From assembly GCA_030626365.1 (NCBI GenBank), contig DAOUPC010000123.1, positions 1 to 7,850 of the forward strand: 7,850 nucleotides of DNA, in the 5' to 3' direction. Made by a program: the position numbers and the translations under genes. Below the pieces are notes generated by a model. The model did no database searches, was not told the DNA's origin, and saw only the letters and a list, made by a program, of their open reading frames with translations. Origin of the DNA: Paracoccaceae bacterium (GTDB lineage Bacteria > Pseudomonadota > Alphaproteobacteria > Rhodobacterales > Rhodobacteraceae). Below are positions 4,862 through 7,850 of this stretch, piece by piece. Position 1 is the stretch's first letter, and each line of letters opens with the position of its first letter.

Positions 4862-6658
4862 ATGGCCGAACATTTTCTGTCCAAGATTCGCGTCACGTCC
4901 GAGGATTTTGTCGAGGCCGGGGGGCGACCGGTTCTGGAGCGCCACGAAGAATTGCGCGCCCTGCTGCAAGAAAGGGCCGGACCCGAAGTGGCCGCCCTGT
5001 TTGGCGAACCGCTGATCAGCCGGGGCAATGATGCGGCCCCGCCGACCGTATCCTGGTATTCGGATTCCGAGGCCGAGGCGCGACCGTTGGCCAGCCTGCC
5101 GGCGGTTGAACGCGACCGGGTCGAAACCTGGCTGGCCGAGCATCTGCGCCCGCTGCGCGCGCTGGTTGATAATCCGGTCAGTGATCCGGCCAGTGCCGAT
5201 CTGGCGCTGGGCGCGCTGACGGTTTACGGGCGCGATGATGTGATGGTGCAGGCGGGGCGCCCGGTGATTGTCAACTGGGGGTTGTTGCCCGGCGGCATGG
5301 GGGGCAACGCCGCTGCACGGCCTGCGCATTATGCCGCGACGCTGGGTAAATACCTGCCTCTGACGGGTGGTCTGACTGGCGGACAGGTTGGGGCGGTGGC
5401 CCCTGTTGTGACCCCAAATACCCCGCTTTCGCCACCCGCTGGCGCACCTGTGGCCCCCGGCGAACCGGCGGTTGCCCCGGCCCCCATCGTGGCGGCGCGG
5501 CGTGGGTTGTCGCCAATCACCTGGGTGCCGCTGTTGGTGCTGTTGGTGATTGCCGGGGGGGTGCTGGCCTGGCTTTTGATGCCCGGCACGCGCCTGTTTC
5601 ACGCCGCCAACCCGCCACCGGTTGTGACGGATGCCAGCACGCTGAAGGCCGCGCAGGCGCTGAACCAAAGCCTGCGCACGCGACAGGCCACGCTTGAGAC
5701 CGCGCTGGACGGGGCGGTTTGCCGCGCTGACGGGGTTTTGTTGTTGCCGGACGGGCGCACGCCCGAGGGGCTGTTGCCCCCCGCCCTTGGGGTGGAGCCG
5801 GCGAAACAGGCCGCGGCGGCGGCGGACGCGTTGTTGCCCAGCACCCCGCAAAGGGTGTTGGTCCCCGCGCAGGATGGCAATCCGGGCGAAACCACGCTGT
5901 TGCAACTGATCGAGGCCCGCACGGTGCTGATCCTGGTGGCCAGACCCGGCGGCGTGACCACCGGGTCCGGTTTTGTGGTCGGGCCGGGGCTGATTGTGAC
6001 CAACCATCATGTGATCCAAGAGGCACTGGGGAAAGAACCGGGGCAGATACTGGTGACGGGGGCCGCACTGGGAACACCCCGCGCCGCCACGGTGGTCAAG
6101 TTTCAGGGCCCGCTTGCCGAAACGGGCGGTGATTTTGCGCTGCTGCGGGTCGGGGGGGCCGATTTGCCGGCTTTCACGGTGCATGATGCGACCGGATCGC
6201 TGAAGCTGACCAATGTGATTGCTGCCGGGTATCCCGGTGATGTGCTGGCGCTGGACACCAGTTTCGAGGCGCTGAAATCGGGTGATCCGGGGGCTGTACC
6301 GGACCTGACCGTAACCGACGGGACCATCAACACCGAACAGCAGATCGGGCCGGATACCCATGTGCTGATGCATTCCGCGCCGCTGTCGGGGGGCAATTCC
6401 GGCGGGCCGCTGGTGGATATGTGCGGGCGGGTCGTGGGGGTAAACACGTTTACGCGCCAAGGGCCGATGCAGAACCGGGGTTTTGCGCTGGGCGCGGATG
6501 AATTGCTGGCCTTTCTTGCGGGCACCGATGCCGCGCCGGTGGTTGTCACGCAGCCCTGCGCGCCGATTGTTGTGCGCCCACAGGTGGCCGCTGCCCCGCA
6601 GGGCGAATCAGATGTCAAACCTGTGCCGCCGGCCCCCGCGCAACCGGCAAAGGACTGA
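4862..6658 (+). CDS. SrfA-N-like domain fused through a membrane helix to a periplasmic trypsin-like serine protease
   Basis: The 598-residue protein has three parts. Residues 1-150 are a cytoplasmic domain shared with the next gene (ALFGEP, WYSDSE, PLASL, then GRPVIVNWGLL) and resembling the SrfA N-terminus as I recall it. A Pro/Ala-rich linker (about 178-210), then RR and a membrane helix (about 221-240), gives an N-in orientation. A short helical stretch (258-285) ends at Cys287. The C-terminal part is a trypsin-like, HtrA-related protease domain (about 350-535) with the full triad: His383 in VTNHHVI, Asp424 in GGDFALL and Ser513 in GGNSGGP. The typical continuation CGRVVGVNTF follows. No PDZ domain follows; a Pro-rich tail closes the protein. 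It should cut substrates in the periplasm. The start has the purine-rich CGAGAGA about seven bases upstream. The close spacing of the three genes implies a common transcript. Confidence 0.85.
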   Translation: MAEHFLSKIRVTSEDFVEAGGRPVLERHEELRALLQERAGPEVAALFGEPLISRGNDAAPPTVSWYSDSEAEARPLASLPAVERDRVETWLAEHLRPLRALVDNPVSDPASADLALGALTVYGRDDVMVQAGRPVIVNWGLLPGGMGGNAAARPAHYAATLGKYLPLTGGLTGGQVGAVAPVVTPNTPLSPPAGAPVAPGEPAVAPAPIVAARRGLSPITWVPLLVLLVIAGGVLAWLLMPGTRLFHAANPPPVVTDASTLKAAQALNQSLRTRQATLETALDGAVCRADGVLLLPDGRTPEGLLPPALGVEPAKQAAAAADALLPSTPQRVLVPAQDGNPGETTLLQLIEARTVLILVARPGGVTTGSGFVVGPGLIVTNHHVIQEALGKEPGQILVTGAALGTPRAATVVKFQGPLAETGGDFALLRVGGADLPAFTVHDATGSLKLTNVIAAGYPGDVLALDTSFEALKSGDPGAVPDLTVTDGTINTEQQIGPDTHVLMHSAPLSGGNSGGPLVDMCGRVVGVNTFTRQGPMQNRGFALGADELLAFLAGTDAAPVVVTQPCAPIVVRPQVAAAPQGESDVKPVPPAPAQPAKD

Positions 6659-6666
6659 CCGATCCG

Positions 6667-7850
6667 ATGAACCCGACCTTTCTGACCTCCACATCCACCG
6701 AAGGATTACAGCCGCTGGGTTCTGCTGCGCAGCGGTCGTTCGAACTGGTTAGCGGCACCCTGGGTGCGCGCCTTGGGGCAAAACATGCGGCGCTGTTCGC
6801 CGAACCGGTGGCGACCGAGCATGGTGACCGGATCGACTGGTATGCGACCACGGGTGGCGCGGCTGTGCCGCTTGCGGACCTTGCGCGCGATGAACAGGGC
6901 GCGTTGCGCGCACAGTTGGGGGCGATGATCGGTGATATCCGGCAAGAGGCCGGGCGGCTGGCAGCAGGGAACACCCCAGAGGATCACCGCCTGTCAGAGG
7001 CGCTGTTTAATGCCACCGAAGTCCCGGAAGAGGCGATGATTTATGGCGTCAGGGACGCGGACGGGGCCTTGCGCCCGGTTTTGGTACACTGGGCATGGGT
7101 GCGCAATGAACAGGCCGCCGTCAGGGGTGTTCTGACCGGCATGATCCCCCGCGCAACAGTGCCTGTGCCACCCCCGGTGGCCCCGGATGCGTTAAAATTC
7201 GGCCCGTCACGCGCATGGTGGTGGCTGATCCTGTTGGGCTGGCTGCTGCTGGCGGCGATTTTGGGGGCAATCCTGTACCTGCTGGTCGCGCCCTGTGGGG
7301 TGAACCGGTTCGGGTTGCGTTATTGCCCTGCGCAACAGACCGCGCGGGTCGATGCGTTTGAAGAGGCGCGGGTGCTGACGGATGAAAATGCCCGGCTGCA
7401 ACATGAACTGGCGCTAAGCGACCGGGGCTGCCAGCCAGATGTGCCTATTCTGCCGGCCCCGCCAATCCTGCCATCCCCACCCAAACCGGTTATTCCGAAT
7501 GTGGCCCCGGACCCGGACAGGACCGACGCCGACCGCAAAGAGGTGGAACAACGTATCGCCGAACGGGGGGCCGAGGTTGGCGCGCTGAACTTTGTGCTGG
7601 AATGGGCCAGTGTTGATGATATCGATCTTTACGTGACCTGCCCGACGGGCGAGACGATTTCTTATTCCAACCGCGCCGGTTGTGGCGGGCGCTATGATCT
7701 GGACGCCAATGTGGCCGAGGTTTCGGCCGTTTCCGACCCGGTGGAAAATATCGTGTTTGAGAACGCCGCGCTGGGGCTTTACAAGGTAAGGGCGCACCTG
7801 AGGGGCGAGCGGACAAACGGCTCCAAGACCGTCACCCTGCACGTCCTGCG
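6667..7850 (+). CDS. SrfA-like protein with membrane helix, coiled coil and DUF2135-like beta domain (3' end outside the window)
   Basis: The frame opens at the ATG at 6667, eight bases after the protease stop, and stays open for 394 codons to the window edge. Residues 1-165 match the N-terminal domain of the preceding protein (AALFAEPV, DRIDWYATTGG, VPLADL, RPVLVHWAWV), resembling the SrfA N-terminus. A membrane helix at about 184-207 is followed by Cys210 and Cys220, a coiled-coil-like stretch (about 225-252), Cys255 and a proline linker (256-283), the same order as in the 4148 gene. The last visible part (about 306-394) has LNFVLEWASVDDIDLYVTCP, a Gly-rich turn and GLYKVRAHL, the pattern of the DUF2135/YfaP-like beta-sandwich family, with Cys325 and Cys339 likely paired. 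That part should be periplasmic. Its role is unknown. The missing end is probably short if this domain is the last one. Confidence 0.8.
   Translation, partial: MNPTFLTSTSTEGLQPLGSAAQRSFELVSGTLGARLGAKHAALFAEPVATEHGDRIDWYATTGGAAVPLADLARDEQGALRAQLGAMIGDIRQEAGRLAAGNTPEDHRLSEALFNATEVPEEAMIYGVRDADGALRPVLVHWAWVRNEQAAVRGVLTGMIPRATVPVPPPVAPDALKFGPSRAWWWLILLGWLLLAAILGAILYLLVAPCGVNRFGLRYCPAQQTARVDAFEEARVLTDENARLQHELALSDRGCQPDVPILPAPPILPSPPKPVIPNVAPDPDRTDADRKEVEQRIAERGAEVGALNFVLEWASVDDIDLYVTCPTGETISYSNRAGCGGRYDLDANVAEVSAVSDPVENIVFENAALGLYKVRAHLRGERTNGSKTVTLHVL

Noticed and set aside
5809..5828. Short GCGGCG triplet repeat in the protease gene
   Set aside because: It simply encodes an Ala-rich stretch of a low-complexity linker, and is too short to suggest repeat-length variation.
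4622..6460. Very long open frame (612 codons) on the minus strand across the SrfA-like genes
   Set aside because: It lies antisense to the protease gene with its complete triad and to part of the anchor gene, and its translation is Gln/Arg/His-rich without domains. This is the usual shadow of a GC-rich coding strand.

Overview
The window is GC-rich DNA with every recognisable gene on the + strand. Protein style and gene content suggest an alphaproteobacterium, most likely Rhodobacterales (Roseobacter/Rhodobacter type). That placement is an inference from recalled family resemblance, not from a search.

Layout: (1) positions 2-184 hold the C-terminal 60 codons of an unrecognised gene. (2) Positions 294-2071 hold a DUF4153-type polytopic membrane protein split into two overlapping frames. 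Restoring one C near 1390-1392 rejoins them into a protein of about 592 residues. (3) Positions 2210-3843 hold a translationally coupled pair: an H-NOX-fold protein, then an HNOBA-like/GGDEF diguanylate cyclase. This resembles a soluble guanylate cyclase split over two genes with c-di-GMP as output. The H-NOX protein lacks the axial heme histidine (Pro instead) and two of the three residues of the YxSxR motif, so it may not bind heme. (4) Positions 3844-4147 are a gap without a convincing gene. It holds a small hairpin and a good match to a sigma-54 -24/-12 element. (5) From 4148 to the window end, three closely spaced genes encode single-pass membrane proteins related to each other and, from memory, to the SrfA family of the srfABC locus. 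The first is a membrane anchor, coiled coil, polyproline linker and Cys-rich domain. The second is a cytoplasmic SrfA-N-like domain, membrane segment and periplasmic trypsin-like protease. The third, cut by the window end, is a SrfA-N-like domain, membrane segment, coiled coil and a DUF2135/YfaP-like beta domain.

The two most interesting points are the heme-ligand-less H-NOX coupled to an intact cyclase, and the array of SrfA-like proteins that keep one membrane scaffold while exchanging the periplasmic domain. The second looks like a multi-component envelope complex. Its remaining parts (SrfB and SrfC, if the assignment is right) would lie just downstream.
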